From: Heterohyrax brucei
Taxonomy: Eukaryota; Chordata; Mammalia; Hyracoidea; Procaviidae
Reading direction: 5' to 3'
NCBI GenBank assembly: GCA_028571685.1
Contig: CM053146.1
Span: 109,281,431-109,345,430, forward strand
Length of the DNA stretch: 64,000 nt
Shown here: one piece after another, positions 12,100-25,700 of the stretch
Layout: every line of letters starts with the position of its first letter
How positions within the stretch are numbered: the first letter of the stretch is position 1
Notes under the pieces: generated by a model
Told to the model about the DNA's origin: nothing
Database searches by the model: none
Seen by the model: the letters and a program-made list of their open reading frames with translations, nothing else
Program-made: the position numbers and the translations under genes

Positions 12100-12765
12100 T
12101 GACGCTCCAGTTACACACTGCAGGAGCAAGAATAACACCCCTCCAGTGAGAAAGCTTAACACTGGGCCAGCCAGCAAAGGAGAAAGGTTTACAGGGTTCA
12201 CCTCTACTATCAGAAATAGGGCAGAAACCAGAAGACAGACGCATGTGAATGGGTGTCTACAAAAACATGCGAGCAGAAGAACCACATGGTGCCCAGCCAC
12301 TCCAGTGACAGCCGTGATGGGGCTCACATAGTTGAATCCCAGTGGCAATACAAGAATAAAAAGGGGTGCACCCTGAGAACTCCACTAAAAGACCTCAATT
12401 GGTGGTCCAAAGGCCTGGGGGTTCCTCTGGGAGCATGGCCCCTAGAGCCGATGCTGCCCCTGATCATAAATGATTACTGGGGTCAACTCCTCAGACAGGA
12501 ATGGGTTGGACTCGTGCCCATATCATGTGTGCACTTTGTGGTTCTACTCATATATGGGATGTCATCCTACTGGCCTCTTGCTAGAGGGGAGTGGAGAAGG
12601 TGGAGAAGAGGGGACAGGAGATTGTTAAGAGGATATGACTTGTGTGGAACAGAGGGGAGGAGTGTGGTATCACTGGGCAAGGAGAGCGGTAGGAGCTGCA
12701 CAAAGGCAGGCATGTGGATTTAAACTGGATTGTACACTTTCACTCAATCAAAATAAAGATGAGAA
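12100..12765 (+). mobile_element. Afrotherian L1-type 3' end
   Basis: The part from 12365 to 12765 aligns along its length with 48190-48600. Shared landmarks are aaggggtgca, tccactaaaagacctcaatt, ggggttcctctg, gagcatggcccc, gacaggaatgg, and an end with cactttcactcaatc then AATAAA-type bases. A 156-codon open frame at 12253-12723 lies inside and is a chance frame. Confidence 0.7.
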
Positions 12766-12929
12766 ATAGGGCAGTAAAGACTAGACTTGATGCTGAGAGG
12801 CAATGAGTTGATAACTGGTAAAAAGTAACATAAGGGTATTTGATAAATACACAAGACAAATAGCGTACAGAAAGACTCTTCAGTCCTGTCAAGCTCATCT
12901 CTGCAGATGGGAGTGACAAGCTCCCTGTA

Positions 12930-13340
12930 AGGGCAGATGTAGCAGAGTGCTTAAGAACATGGGCTCTGGAGTAAGATGACACAGACGTGAATCTGGCTTT
13001 GTCTCTTCTAGCTGCTAGGCAGATTAGCGGTGCCCATTGTCCCCACCTAAAACAGGGATAATAGTAATACACCTACACTATGAAAAAAAAAACCAAACCT
13101 ACTGCCATCGAGTCAGGTCGAGTCAGGTTCAACTCATAGCGACCCTACAGGTCAGAGTAGAACTGCCTTATAGATTTTCCAATGAGTGCCTGGCAGATGT
13201 GAACTGCCAACCTTGTGGAAAGCAGACGTAGCACTTAACCCACTACACCACTAGGGTTTCCCATACCTACACCATAGGGTTGCTTTATTAAATAAGTTAA
13301 TGTAATGAAGTGCCTAGAAAAGTGCTGTATAATTTTACAC
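12930..13340 (+). repeat. MIR interrupted by an AfroSINE
   Basis: The left MIR part (12930-13081, with agcagagtgcttaagaacat then gggctctggag) and the right part (13265-13340, with agggttgctttattaaataa and gaagtgcctagaaaagtgc) are one MIR split by the SINE at 13082-13264. Confidence 0.8.
13082..13264 (-). mobile_element. AfroSINE, antisense, nested in a MIR
   Basis: It starts with an A-run and aaccaaacctactgccatcg and ends cactacaccactagggtttc. It is flanked by acctacactat (13071-13081) and acctacaccat (13265-13275), a target duplication with one mismatch. A small internal duplication of the gagtcagg tail motif lies at about 13110-13127. Confidence 0.92.
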
Positions 13341-13634
13341 TTTGCTTAGGCAGTTGCTAGATCAGAACAGCAAATAAATCTTTTTCTAGTATTACACCTA
13401 AACGAGAAATCTAAGTGCAAGATAGTAGGATAGATTTCTTTTATATGGCTAACGACTCCACGGCAGTGGGTTAACCTGAGTGAGACATTCCTTCATTTCT
13501 TACCTTCCTTTCCTTTAACTCGCACGGCCTCACCCCTGCTGCGGCTGGCAGCCTTAGGATTCTCTAAACTCAGCCACAGCCCTCAGTGAAGAGAGGCAGC
13601 GACTTCATCAGGGGAAGTCACCTACTTAGAGCAA

Positions 13635-13850
13635 TGATTCTCAACTGAGGGTGACCATTTTGCCTTCTAGGAGACATCTGCAAACACAGACATTTTCGAT
13701 TGCCACAGTAGGATGGGGGCTGCTACTGGTCAGGAGTGCTGCTAACCATCCTGCATTGCACAGGACAGTGCCCCGTCCCCAGTGAATAATCATCCCATCC
13801 AACATATTGAGAAACTCTCCTATCCAGACAGTACAAGAGATGTGAAGAAA
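13635..13850 (+). mobile_element. MER5A-like hAT-Charlie DNA transposon remnant
   Basis: Blocks aatgattctcaactgagggt, ctaggagacatctg, ggctgctact, tgctgctaaccatcctgcat, tgcacaggacagtgcccc and attgagaaactc occur in the order of the ancient MER5A element. Confidence 0.75.
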
Positions 13851-14165
13851 AAACACACAGATCAGACAAACAAGAGCATCTGCTTTGATTCCTCCAGTTA
13901 CCATGGGTTCTTGACTAGTTCAGCCTAGGTGACCAACTCTAGACTCTGGGACCTGCAGCTGGGGTCTAATATATATATAATTGCTGGTGTCCTTGGGCCA
14001 TTCCTATTATCTGCATAGAACTTTAACTCCCAAGTCCTCCAAACCAAGAAATTAGGGCTTGAATCCTTGAAAGAGCTTTGTTGAAGCAAAAATTCTAAAA
14101 TTTTAAGAAATCTTGACAGAAGGAAGGGATACTTGTCTTTTTCTGTTTCTAGCAAATATACTGCC

Positions 14166-14322
14166 TGTCTCTGGTGGCACAGTGGTTAAGCACTACAGCT
14201 GTTAACCAGAAGGTCAGCAGTTTGAATCTACCAGGTGTTCTTGGAAATGCAATGGGGCAGTTCTACTCTGTCCGATAAAGTCACTATGAGCTGGAATCAA
14301 CTTGATGACAACAGATTTGGTT
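14166..14322 (+). mobile_element. AfroSINE, sense
   Basis: It runs from head tctctggtggcacagtggtt through agaaggtcagcagtttgaat to tail gtcactatgagctggaatca, ending near gatttggttttt. Confidence 0.88.
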
Positions 14323-15122
14323 TTTGTATCTTCCACCCACACCCCCAAAACACTCTGTGTCTATTCTAAGGCCCAGGCCTCCAAATTCATGGCTGTAACT
14401 GAGAGTTTCAGTAATGTACGGAGGGCTTCAGCAAAAGTACCAAAAAGTATGAGAAGCAACATTATGAAAAGTCGTTACATAAACAAGTAGGGCTGTCTGC
14501 TGACTGACAGTTACTCTAAAATTCCCTTTGTCTTAGCCGCACCCTACACCAGAAATGTCTAGCTAGCAAATACGAAACATCTATGGGCTGTCTGAGGAAC
14601 ACATGTTGAACAAAGGAAAATTAATTTTTCTGTAACAATGCAAACCATATGTATACTACCAGGCTGACATGACTCTAAGTAAAAATGGCTCCTTGGAGGC
14701 TACACCACTACCAAATTTCATGAATATGAAATTCTGGAAACCAATTTTTTTCTGCTATTAGCTATGCATGATGTTTCTTTTTCAAGCTGCACAACATGCG
14801 TCTAGTCCTGCACGGTAACTGCAGCCCTGAATAAAGCATCCCTCATCAGCTCTACAGTGGCTGAGGAGCCAGCAACTTGTTAACAGCATTCCACAGAGAT
14901 TTTCCGCCTATGGGAAAATGACAGTACTGTCTGTCATTAAAAAGTTCCTAGTTCACTTATGAATGTACATATATAAATCATCTGAAAATACTTTTCATCT
15001 CCTACCATGGAAGCTCTCTGCGTTCATTTTATTAAGCTCATACTTTCTATTATCTCACCAACATCCTACCAAATGTAGACTAACGCTAGTCAACAGGACT
15101 GCAGGTATAGTTCTTTACCAGG

Positions 15123-15620
15123 TATCATGGATTGAATTATGTCCCCCCAAAATGTGTACAGCAGTTTGGCTGGGTCATGACTACTGGTATTGTATGATTG
15201 TCCATCATTTTGTCATTTGATAAGATCTTCCTATGTGCTGTAAATTCTATCACTATGACTGAATAAGATGGACTCGAAGCAGTTATACTGATGAGGTCAA
15301 CTAGATAGTACCTTAAGCCAATCTCTTTGGAGACAGAAAGAAATGAGCAGACACATGGGAACCTCACACCACCAAGAAAGCAGCACTGGGAGGAGCAAAG
15401 TGCGCCCTTTGGACCTGAGGTTCCTGTACTGAGATGCTCCCAGACCAAGGGAAGACTCATGCATCACAAGGACCTTCCTCTGGAGCCGGCAGAGAAAGAA
15501 AGCCTTCCCCTGGAACTGACACCCTGAATTTGAACTTGTAGCCTACTGGGTTGTGTAGAAATAAATTTCTCCCTGTTGAAGCCATCCACTTGTGCTTTAA
15601 TAGCACTAGATAATAAGACA
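15123..15620 (+). mobile_element. Solo LTR, MaLR-like family (copy 1)
   Basis: It begins tatcatggattgaattatgt, then a C-run and aaaatgtgt, and ends cactagataataagaca. AATAAA lies about 55 bases before the end, as in an R/U5 region. Flanks ccagg and caagg form a 5-bp duplication with one mismatch. Four related copies follow in the same orientation. No internal retroviral sequence is attached. Confidence 0.82.
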
Positions 15621-17477
15621 CAAGGCAACTTTGTATTCAGATAAGGGTTAGGATTCTTCCCTCTTTACTGAGCAGTTTTCTGGCATAGGCCTTGGTGCAT
15701 GTTCAAAGCATTATTTAAATCAAAATTTTTCTATGAACAATTTTTAAGGTAAAGCAAAATGTGCCTGTATGTTAATTCCTCCTCTAAAGAAGTCAAGCTT
15801 CAGCTGGATAATAATATCACATTATTCAACCATATACTGGGAAGTCAGTCAACAATTTCTTCAATGTTACCACTTACTAGGCAGGCAATTGGATTCCGTA
15901 TCAGAATGGAAAAGAAATTGCATTAGCCAAGCAGATGTGCTAAAACAGGCGGGGAGAGGTCACACTGCTGCTTTTCTCCCTCAGACTCAGGCGGTATCGT
16001 CACCAAGCTCAATGAGAATCTGTGACACATGTCTGTGGATTAAACAACTGTGGGCAGGTAAATACAAATGACAGCAATAGAACAGCCATTACTAATAGCA
16101 ATCGTGGTCATTAGCAATAATCACTGTAATGAGGAACTTCCCTAAATACGTTCTTTGTTCTCTCCACCAGACATCAGTTTCTGCTCCCCCTTAAGATGGC
16201 TTTCAGATCAATATTCTACAGTAACTGGGGACAGGGGCCACCTGTGTTGCCAGGCACTGCGGGTACAGTCTAGTAGGAGACAGACCAGTCCGAGGAAAAA
16301 ACAATACTGTAGCACTTTCCTGCTCAAAGACCTTTCACATTATTAAGCAGGGTCGCAGACATTCGTGTCTACTCCTCCTCTCTAGCTCCCACTTTAGTCA
16401 CAGTGATGCTCTGCTAGTCTGCAGCAATCAAGCCTGTGGAGCTCCAGTGTGTACGTGCATGCCGGTGGGTACGTCATTACTGTGCAGGCTTACCTTCTCT
16501 GAAACTCATTTTCTTGATCTATACGAGAACTCTAATGAAGATTAGTTTATGGCAGTGTTGCTCTAAAGCTTCAAAAGGAAACACAGTGAAATATCTGAAA
16601 ACATAAAATGTAAAGTAGTAAGACAGTATTGCAACAAAGTATTACTTGAAAATATAAACAGAACCAATCCTTCAGTGGGTCCCCCTTACTGACCTTAGGC
16701 TCTTAGTGATGTAACTAACCAACTTTCATCAGAACAAGCCAGTTTTCAACATATGAATTAACTACAAGGGCAGTCGAGCACCTTTTCTAATGTGAGCTGT
16801 AAATACCTAAATATCCTATTCACCATTAGGAATTTCCATAGTGTCCTCTGATCTGACAATTGCAGACACCTGTTCTCAAAAGTATGCTACTCATTATTCA
16901 TATAGCATACATTTTTTATTTTTTTCAAAAAGAGCAACGTGTTACATCGAGCTACGAACTCTTTTATGTTTGCCCAGTCTGGGATTAGAAAAAATACTTC
17001 TTCCTGCAAAATTAGCTTAGCTCCTGGGGAACCACATCGAAATAAAATAATGTTCAAGTTGCTTATCTGAATTTGCCTTTGACTCCCGATACCCATAAGC
17101 AACCATTTGTCTCCTCCCCACTCCAGAGGCTCCAGACCCCAGAAGATACTCTGAAACATGCTTCTTGTAAAGGCGAAAATGTGCCAATAGACTTCACTTC
17201 TAATATTTGATACAAAGAAACAGAGGCTGTGGACTGAATCATGCTGATTAATCTTCAGTGTGTCTCCTTTGTAGATAAATGTCTATTATGTATAAAATAC
17301 ACAGTACGCATGTTTATTGGTGTGAAATTTTCTTGTATGTATCGGCTCCCTAAAATGTCCTACACCCAGTAATACTAATATCTTGACTAGGAGTTCTGAA
17401 AATTCCCCATAGGTTTTGCTTTTTGGAGTGTCTGTATTCTCTATAACAGTTTCTTCATAGGCTACTGACTATTTCTG

Positions 17478-17635
17478 GAAGCTGGTGGGTTTGAACCTAC
17501 CCAGCAGCAACTTGGAAGACAGACCCAGGGATCTGTTCCTATCAAGACAACCATTTAGAAAACCCTGCAGGGCAGTGCTAATCTGTCACATGAAGTCACT
17601 ATGAGTCGAAATTGATTCAACAGGACTTAACAATG
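17478..17635 (+). mobile_element. Diverged AfroSINE, sense
   Basis: It has a gctggtgggtttgaacct B-box region, a body with aaaccctgcagggcag, and tail gtcactatgagtcgaaattg. The head is lost. Confidence 0.72.
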
Positions 17636-17844
17636 GAATTTTTAAGTCTCATTCAGGTGAAAGTCATGTATAGATCTTCAATCACTTTTTCTAACCACAT
17701 AAGCCACCTATTTAAAAGCTTGCTAGAATTTGTACAGTTATCTAAAATTAATTATTTTATACACTATTTGAATCTTGCAAGCAGAAATAAACACTTATAT
17801 TCACTGAACACTACTGGAATGCTCCTTAAAGCAGGCATGGGTGA

Positions 17845-18110
17845 GGACAGTGACACTTGATCTTGCTTCCTCTGGACACATTGTCAAGGAAGACCAGACA
17901 CTGGAAATGGACATCACATGTGGTAGCAGGTCAGTGCGAAGAAGACGACCCTCAGTGAGATGGACTGCCACAACAGCATCAATAAAGGGCTTAAACATCA
18001 AACATCACCGAGACGGCTCATGAATGGGCAGTGTTTCATCCCGTTGTCATAAGGTCACTGCGAGTCAGAACCAGCTGCGGGCCAGCCATCGACAACACAC
18101 ACATTTAACT
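17845..18110 (+). mobile_element. RTE-type LINE 3' end
   Basis: The blocks gaagacgaccctcagtgaga, tggactgccacaacagcatc, gggcagtgtttcatcccgtt and gtcactgcgagtcagaac, ending in gacaacac, match the RTE 3' ends at 42900-43062 and, reversed, 59350-59515. It sits just downstream of the putative KCTD18 polyadenylation site. Confidence 0.75.
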
Positions 18111-18195
18111 TAAAAGCTTGCATGCCACTACAGCGGCTCCAAGGCTTCAACAGGAACATTCACAGAAAAGGTCACTTTTTATGGAAAAGTTTGAC

Positions 18196-18201
18196 TTTAT
18201 T
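18196..18201 (-). terminator. KCTD18: Candidate KCTD18 polyadenylation signal
   Basis: AATAAA occurs on the minus strand (TTTATT on plus) about 1.09 kb beyond the KCTD18 stop. It is the first canonical hexamer I found downstream. Use of this site is inferred. Confidence 0.45.
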
Positions 18202-19289
18202 TTGTAAAAAGTATCGTTTCTGAGGATGCTTATTTTACTCTTTCAAAGTAATGCAAATACAACGATAAACATCTGTGGAAAAAGCACCCTGCTTTATGAA
18301 CTTATTTTTAACACACTAAAGGTGTATTATTTGCTGAAGGTAGAAATATGTAACCCAATTATAAAACATAAAATATAAGAGTAAACACAACTGAAAAGCC
18401 ATGAAAAACTAGAGGATTAGTCAAAATATTCTGCTTAAAAATATTAAATTCAAGTTATGTGGCAATTTATGCATAAAAAACTATGTTGTGTAATCAGAGT
18501 GACTCTTCCACAGTCATTTCTGAAAAACAAATGTTAACTTTGCTTCAACAGTTAAAGTTTTAACTTTTCTTTTTCAAAATACTTTCAAAACTTGACTATT
18601 CAAATTAAAATAAGATATTTTAGCAATTCATACCAAAGACATGTAGTTCTTATTCCAAGAGATCTTTTTGTTATGTATAAATAAATCTAACAGGGGTGGG
18701 GAGCAATTAGAAAAGAGTACTGTAGTTCAGTTGAAAGTCAAAGAGTGATCTCGAATTACTGTCATTTCTTGTCCCATTGTCTTTTGAGACTGAGAGCAAC
18801 TTTGTAGGGAGTTCACCATGATCTACATTTTCTCAAATCTCTCCTGGCTGTGACAGTCAGGGAAGAATTAACATCACCCTCTCTCGGTTTCACTGGCCAG
18901 GAATATCTAAGCCCAAACTTCACTCCTATTCCTGGGCTACAACAAGTAACATTACAAAAGTACCTCATCTATCATTATTTCAGCTGCAAAACAGACAACT
19001 TCTGTAGTGATTATTTTGCTGCACTGTTTGTTGCCTTAATATTAACCACTATAAAAAAAAATTTTTTTTCTTAAACCTGACATTCACTTAAAAGTTGGGA
19101 AAATGGACATAAATGTAGTCCTAGCCTCTTCGATTCCCCAATTCTCCCTTCCTACTTCACACATGTCATTTTTCTCATAATTATCCTAAATACAAACCTA
19201 AGTGTTTGTATGACTGCATCAAGAAACGGAGACACTTATTTCTTTCAAAAGCCTAGTAGCTCTGGGAGACAAACAGCACGTTTCAGTTC
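18202..19289 (-). other. KCTD18: KCTD18 3'UTR (predicted)
   Basis: This AT-rich sequence follows the stop codon in the KCTD18 direction. I see no repeat I can name in it and no further coding frame. Its far end depends on the candidate AATAAA at 18196-18201. Confidence 0.5.
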
Positions 19290-19785
19290 TCACTGACTTT
19301 CCTCATCCTCATTTTCAGCCGGCACACCAACAGTGCTGGAAGCTTCAGGAGCAGGCAGCTCAGGGGAGTGGGCTGGATTCAGGGCTGTGGAGGGGGGCTG
19401 AGACAGCATGAGGGTGGCACACAGTGGAGTCCGCTTCAGTTTGATCACTCGACTGGGTGCAGACTTCTTGTCAGAGAGCAGGATCTTTGCTGGAGGTGGG
19501 TGCAGGGTCCCATTCTCAGCAGCCCTGGTTCCCCAGGAAGCCTGGGGCTGCCCACACGCCCTTGTGCCCACAGCAGATGTGGCTTCTGAAGATGCCGAGC
19601 TGCTGTGAGGCAGGTTTGCTGTCACCTGAGTTGAGGTCTGGGGAGCCCTGGCAGGAGACACCCTGACTGAAGCCGAGTTCTTGACTTTTATCTGAGTGCT
19701 TGTGGAAGGGCCCACAAATCTGACTGGCTTAGGACCAGTTTTGCAATTCACACTTGCTTCCTCTTCACTGAAAGTTACCAGTCGC
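19290..19785 (-). CDS. KCTD18: KCTD18 coding exon 6 (terminal)
   Basis: After the acceptor CTTACAG the exon continues the split Arg codon and reads [20 protein letters not shown], then [14 protein letters not shown] and later [14 protein letters not shown], ending ENEDEESQ and TGA. It encodes the disordered tail with a basic cluster (VIKLKR) near its middle. The tail is the most divergent part of the family. Confidence 0.94.
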
Positions 19786-22700
19786 CTGTAAGTACAGAAG
19801 CATGTCATTTTCAGCATTTACAGCTTCAATTAACAATGGAAAGAAATGTCACCAAATTTTACCTTCAGGATTAAAAAGATTTTTCTGGAGAATTAAAGAG
19901 TCCAAAAAAATTACAGGTATCATAGTACTGTATCTCTCATCCCCACCCAAAGTTGATACATAAATTAGCAAATTTGCCAAAGATTGTTTCCACTTGAATG
20001 CATACTAAGAAGTCTCCTAAAAGACAATCTCCTGTCTTAAAAAGCATACATAAAGTTAATACCAACAAGTTAAAATCTGGACAATGTTACACAAGAATTA
20101 TACGATATTATCACTCTGTTCCCAAGACTCCCAGTGTGATCTACAGGATAAGCAAGAATATCCTCTGCTGTTTTTCCCAGAGCAACAATTTCAAGAGATT
20201 TGCTGATGAAAAAGCATTTTGCAGTCAAATAAATATAAGAAGTACTGTTGCATATTTTGTTCTCCCCTGGGAGCTTTGTAATCCACATAAACAAACTACA
20301 GTTTCTGAGAGGGCCACGGGTACAGAAACCTGTTTAACTTTGTTGAGTCCATTATTTCCCAAATCATTCTGTAATGAAACTACCTTTGACATCCAATGAA
20401 ATTAGCAATCTGTGGAACAACTGCTAGAATGACCAAACTCATGAGATAGTTAGACGCCTTTTGAGTTTGAGAAGTATTAGAAAAACTTTTCAAAGATTCC
20501 TGAACTGAGTTTACTATTCACTATTTAAAAAAAAAAAAAAAAAAAAAAAACACCTAAGACTAAGCATTTAAAAAGACGACCTTAAAACTGTTCAACACTA
20601 CTGTCAAAAACCGTCTTGCTCCTTCCATTGCTTCTACCAGCTTTCCTTCACGAAAATCACCTCCTGGATGTGGGCATCACACCGGTCCCCCAAGTCTTCT
20701 CCCTCTCACAGCATCACTGTGCGTTCCCGAGACAAACACTGCAAGTAATGAACTCTGATTCCTGGAAATGGGTTGTAAGGGCCTAGTTATTTGAGAATCA
20801 CTATCTGAGGTAAAAGGAGCCCTGGTGTTGAAACAGTGAGGTGCTTGGTCCCTAAACCCAAGGTTGGAGGCTAGCACCCACGCAGCAGCTCCACGGGAAG
20901 GGGGTCCCACAAAGGTCACTGCCCAGAGAACCCGACGGGACAGTTCTCTCTCACATGGGGTCACCATGAGTTGCTATCAACTCAGCGGCACTCAACAACA
21001 ACATACAAGTCAAAGAAATGTGATTATAATACCATCAACCCTATAGCTCTGCTGGATCCTTGAGTGGTGCAAACAGTTAACACACTCACTGCTAAGTGAA
21101 AAGGAGGTCTGACTCCACCAGGGGATCTACTTCTGAAAACTCAGCCATGGAAACCCTATGGAGCCAAGTTCCACTCTAACATAAACAGGGTTGCTATGAG
21201 TCAGAATCAACTTGAAGGCAACTGGCTTTTTTTTTTTTTTAACTCTACTGGTCATAACTGAATTTTACCTGATGAGTAATACAGTTCTTTGGGTTCTCAC
21301 AAATGTTTCACATGATCATTAGCTTTTTGATACATCAAAAATGATGATTAACACATTCCCAGAGGAAAGACAACTAACCCAGATACGAATCTCCATAAAA
21401 CCACTCCTGCTCACTTTTGAGTGTGTCCACACCTTCCACTAGACCCCAAACCAGGCTTTCTCCACTCCTGGCACTGTTGACATCTTGGGCCAGTTCATTT
21501 TTGGTCATTGGGGGCTGTCCTGTGCACTGTCGGAGCTTTACCAGCATCCCTGGCCTCTACCTACTAGATGCCAGTAACAGTTCCTTTCCCAAAGGTGATA
21601 ACCAAAAATATCTCAAGACATCAAATGTCCCCTAGAAGACAAAATAATTCCTGGTTGAAAATCATCGCTCTCAACTCAAGTAGTATTTGCTAAGTGTACA
21701 TTCAAAAGGAAAATAAATAAAGATAATAAAATTAGGGCCTTTAAAGAACAAGATGTGTTTTGACAAGAGATGAGTAGCTACTAAAAACCGGGTACATTTG
21801 GTGCTTCTGTGACAGCTCCAAAGGATGAAAGTAAGAAAGCACCAGAGCACCAAATAAAATTTTGGAAGAGGGGATCAGAAGCAGGAATGTCTGGAAGGCC
21901 ATGACCACTCAGAAACTGAAATATCTACACACTAAAAAAGAAATGCAAGTTTAAATGTATTTAAAACACTGTGAAAGACAGAAAAGCAAATTTAATGTAA
22001 ATAACAGAATACAAGAAAATACTATCACATAAAAAGACAGGAAATATAATCTGTGGTAATAGTAGGAAGAATGAAATTCAGAATAAGTAACAATAAAGTT
22101 TAAATAGTCTAAAAGAATTCTTTGACAATTGCCGACAAAGACTGGCACTTCAGCTTTGTGAGGAGAAAATTCTCTGTCACAGAATTTCTATTCTCCCAAT
22201 AAGAACACACGCAGCTTTAGAAAGTCCTTCCCACTCTTTACACAGTTTAGTAACATTGGATTTACCTAGATACGTATTTTGATGATAAGGCAGAATATGC
22301 AACTGGGTGATCGATAAGCTTAGCTAGGTCAAGAACCAGTATTCAGTACCGCCTCAGAAAACACAGTAAAAATATAGGTCACAGATAACCTTTTTCGAAT
22401 TGGGGCCATGTGTCGCAGGCTTCCAAGTAAAGGCTGCTCTTCCAGTGTCCAACACTCTATCAGCTCGTGAGGCATGCGCCAATAGCTAATACCTGAAGAC
22501 AACAAGACATTGTTAAGCGTTCCAATATTCACTATAAAATGTTCAGCAATGCTGTTTCATAAAGATCTGGCACAGTCTGAGGTTTATGACCCATCCCTGA
22601 TAGAGTGAGACATGTACAGCACAAAGAGGAAGAGCTCATGCTAAGCAGCAGGGTGCTGGAGTGGCATGGCTCGCAGCCTGGGTCTAGGAAGCACTGGGCC

Positions 22701-25700
22701 CCAGCCCTCGGTCTGCCACTTACAAGCTGAGAAACCCTGGCAGGTTGTTCTATCTGCCCTGGGCATCTGAGCAGGGTGGATAAGAGCACAATCTCCCAAG
22801 CTAAGACAGTGTGAATCCCAATTCTCTTTCTGTCGCTTGCTAATCATGTGACCTCCTCTTCTTAAGTTTTCTCATCCGTGTAATGATGACAATAACGTCA
22901 CATCGCTTGCAGAACTGCTGTGAGAGTAAATGAATTAATAAGTGCTTAAAGTAGGACTTGGCAGAGACTAAGCCCTTGGTAAATGCTCGATGTCTTTAAT
23001 ACAAGCCTGAGTGTTAGGGGTAGCTTGGTGAGACCTTGGAGAGCCAGCAATCAGTCAGATGGCCCGGTTTCTCCAGCTGTTGCGGGGGTTCCACCTTCGA
23101 CAAAGTACAGTCTTACCACTTTTCTATTGCTCCTCTCAGCGGGTACTATTTCCTTTTCCTCCTCTGACAGGTTTTCTGCCCTACATGAGTTCCAGTGTTT
23201 GCAGCTTTTACTGTAATTATACAGTATTGGGGGGTTTACACTCATGCTTACTCTGTCTACATCACTGAGTTGCTGTGAACATCTAATCAAGCAATTGTTA
23301 CAAACCCCTCTGCAAACATCAGCTGCTATACAAATATGAGACAGCACTACTCCATGTGCAGCTGTCAAATGAGCATAATCTGAGTTAATATGCTGAGGTC
23401 GAAATCCTGGTCAAGTTCATTCTGATTTTTAAATCTGATCAGCTTCTGATTAAAACTTGAAAAACAGAGCCTATGAACCTCAAAAACATTATGTTAAGTG
23501 AAAGAAGCCAGACACAAAGATCACATATGCCATGATTCTGTTTATATGAAATATCCAGAATACGTACACCCACAGAAATGGAAAGCAGACTGGTGGCCAC
23601 CAGGGGCTGCAGGGTGGTGGCAACAGAGTAACTGCTTGATGGGCATGGGGTTCATCACTATTTGGGGTGATGAAAATGTCTTGGAACTAGACAGAAGTGA
23701 TGACTACATAACACTGTGAATGTGCTAAATGCTCCTGAATTGTATACTTTGAAACAGCCACAATTTTGTTACATGTATCTCAGAAACTTGTATGTAGACG
23801 CAGGGAAAAAAGCTTACAGAATAATGTTGAATACAAACTACTCGACAGTCAAAATGGCACAGCAGCATCCTTTGCCCAGCTTCACAAGAGGAAGGACAGA
23901 AAATCATTATCAGCATCAGCTGCCCCTGGCTGACTCCCATAAGGCAAAGGTCCAGCCTCCAAACCTTTTACCATTTCTGACACCAGATGTCCTTTCCACA
24001 GCACTCTACTTCTCTGCTGGATTCGATATTTTGTGGTAACAGCACACCTAAACCAACCAAACCCACTGCCATCAAGCCAATTATGACTCACAGCAACCCT
24101 ACAGGACAGAGCAGAACTGCCCCAAGGAGTTTCCAAGGAGCACATGGTACAGGTGAACTGCCAACCTTTTGGTTAGCGGCCATAGCATTTAACCACTATG
24201 ACACCAGGGTTTCCAATGGCCACACAGAACTCCAAACGATACTTATGAGATCTATTCAGGAAGTAACAGGTTACAGGATAGCCTTTTCCTAGCCATGCCA
24301 ACAGCCAGGCCTCTCTCTGGCCCTCAGTCTCTCAGTATGGCTTCTGCCTTGCTCGGGAAAGTGTTACAAAGCTCTTTAGCTCCACCAGTAAGTGCCCAGA
24401 GGTAACCCACTCTGCCAATAAGCCATGGCCTGAGGCCCTCAGCTCTCTTGCTCTGTGAGTCAGCAAGTCGAGTTCTGCCAACAAGTGCCTAGAGGCACCC
24501 CACTCTGCCACAACTTCAACAGGAACCCTCCCAACCCAAGACACTCAGCTCTCTCACTCCATTGTTTAGCATATCCACTGTAACCAACTTGCTCCATGGG
24601 CCAGGAAGCCCAGTGTACTGTCCCATACCAGTCTCCTGGTTCTGCTGCCACTGTTTCTCTGCCAACACTTCCTGCCATGTTGCACCATCTCTAGTATACA
24701 GCTCTCTCTCCCTCTCTCCCTCCCCCTCTCCCTTTCCCTCCCTCTCTCTCTCAGGTCCAGGAGGTTCTCAGCCTAGGGATCCCAGGTACAACGGATGCAG
24801 TTCACTCCTAGCTCTTCTTTCTTGATGATAGTGAGGTCCCTACTGTCTGCCTCTGGGACAACTCATCTTAAGCCATGCAGGATACCTTAAGCCTCATCAG
24901 GATACCACACACTTACTTCATAGTCCCATCCTCACAGGGTTTCAAACACCTTATATGCATTATCAGCAAGGGACCCAACCCCCTTAGAGGACCCTCGGCA
25001 CCCTTACTGGCATAGTCCTACCCAATCATTTGGTGGGAGTTAAAATGCCATGCTGAAAAGGGCCACATAAAAGCAATCTATCACACCACAATGGCATAAA
25101 AATGTTTTTAAAAATTAACCTTGTAAGTCCCAAGAATGGACTTGGCATTTTTCTTCTATTACTAAAGTTCTGATAAACAATTCAGCAAGCAGGGTACTGT
25201 GGATTGAATTGTGTCTCCCCAAAAAATGTGTGTAGCAATTTGGCTAAGCCATGATTTCCACTAGTGTGTGACTCCCTCTATTTTATGATTTTCCTATACA
25301 GTAAATCCTAATCTCTGCCTGTGGTTAACAGACTGGATTATGTTAAAGAGGATTAGCGTGGGACTGTAACATCCCTCCTAAGGTCACCTTCCTGCCCCAG
25401 TGTAAAGGGAATTTCTCTGGAGTGTGGCTTGCATTCCCTTTTATTCTGTAAGAGATAGAAGGAAAGGAATGCAAGCAGAGAGTGGGAACCTCATACTATC
25501 AAGAAAACAGCACCAAGTGCAGAGTGCATCCTTCAGACCTGAGGTTCCTGCACTGAGATGCTCTCAGATCAAAGTAGAGTAATGCAACACAAAGACTTTC
25601 CTCCAGAGCCAACAGAGAGAGCGTGTTTCCTGGAGCTAGCACCCTGTTCACACTTGTACGCTACTGAACTGTGTGAGAATAAACTTTTTGTTAAAGTCAT

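Larger units (their letters stand above)
6691..18195. other. Intergenic region between SPATS2L and KCTD18 (convergent genes)
   Basis: This is 11.5 kb between the two 3' ends. It holds two tRNA-Gly-type SINEs, several AfroSINEs, MIRs, a MER5A, one solo LTR, an L1 3' end and an RTE tail, each listed separately. I can name nothing in 6700-7160, 7510-8420, 8713-9285, 9950-11015, 11575-12090, 14325-15120 or 15625-17475, and no coding frame there looks real. Confidence 0.6.
19786..22389 (-). other. KCTD18: KCTD18 intron between exons 22390-22492 and 19290-19785
   Basis: It contains a 26-base A-run at about 20525-20550, two AfroSINEs (20817-21003, 21052-21240) and an inverted MER5A (21440-21680). 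I can name nothing in 19860-20520 or 21690-22389. The donor is the weak GTTATC. Confidence 0.8.

Noticed and set aside
12253-12723. 156-codon open frame (+)
   Set aside because: It lies wholly inside an L1-type 3' end that also occurs at 48190-48600, where the frame is not kept.
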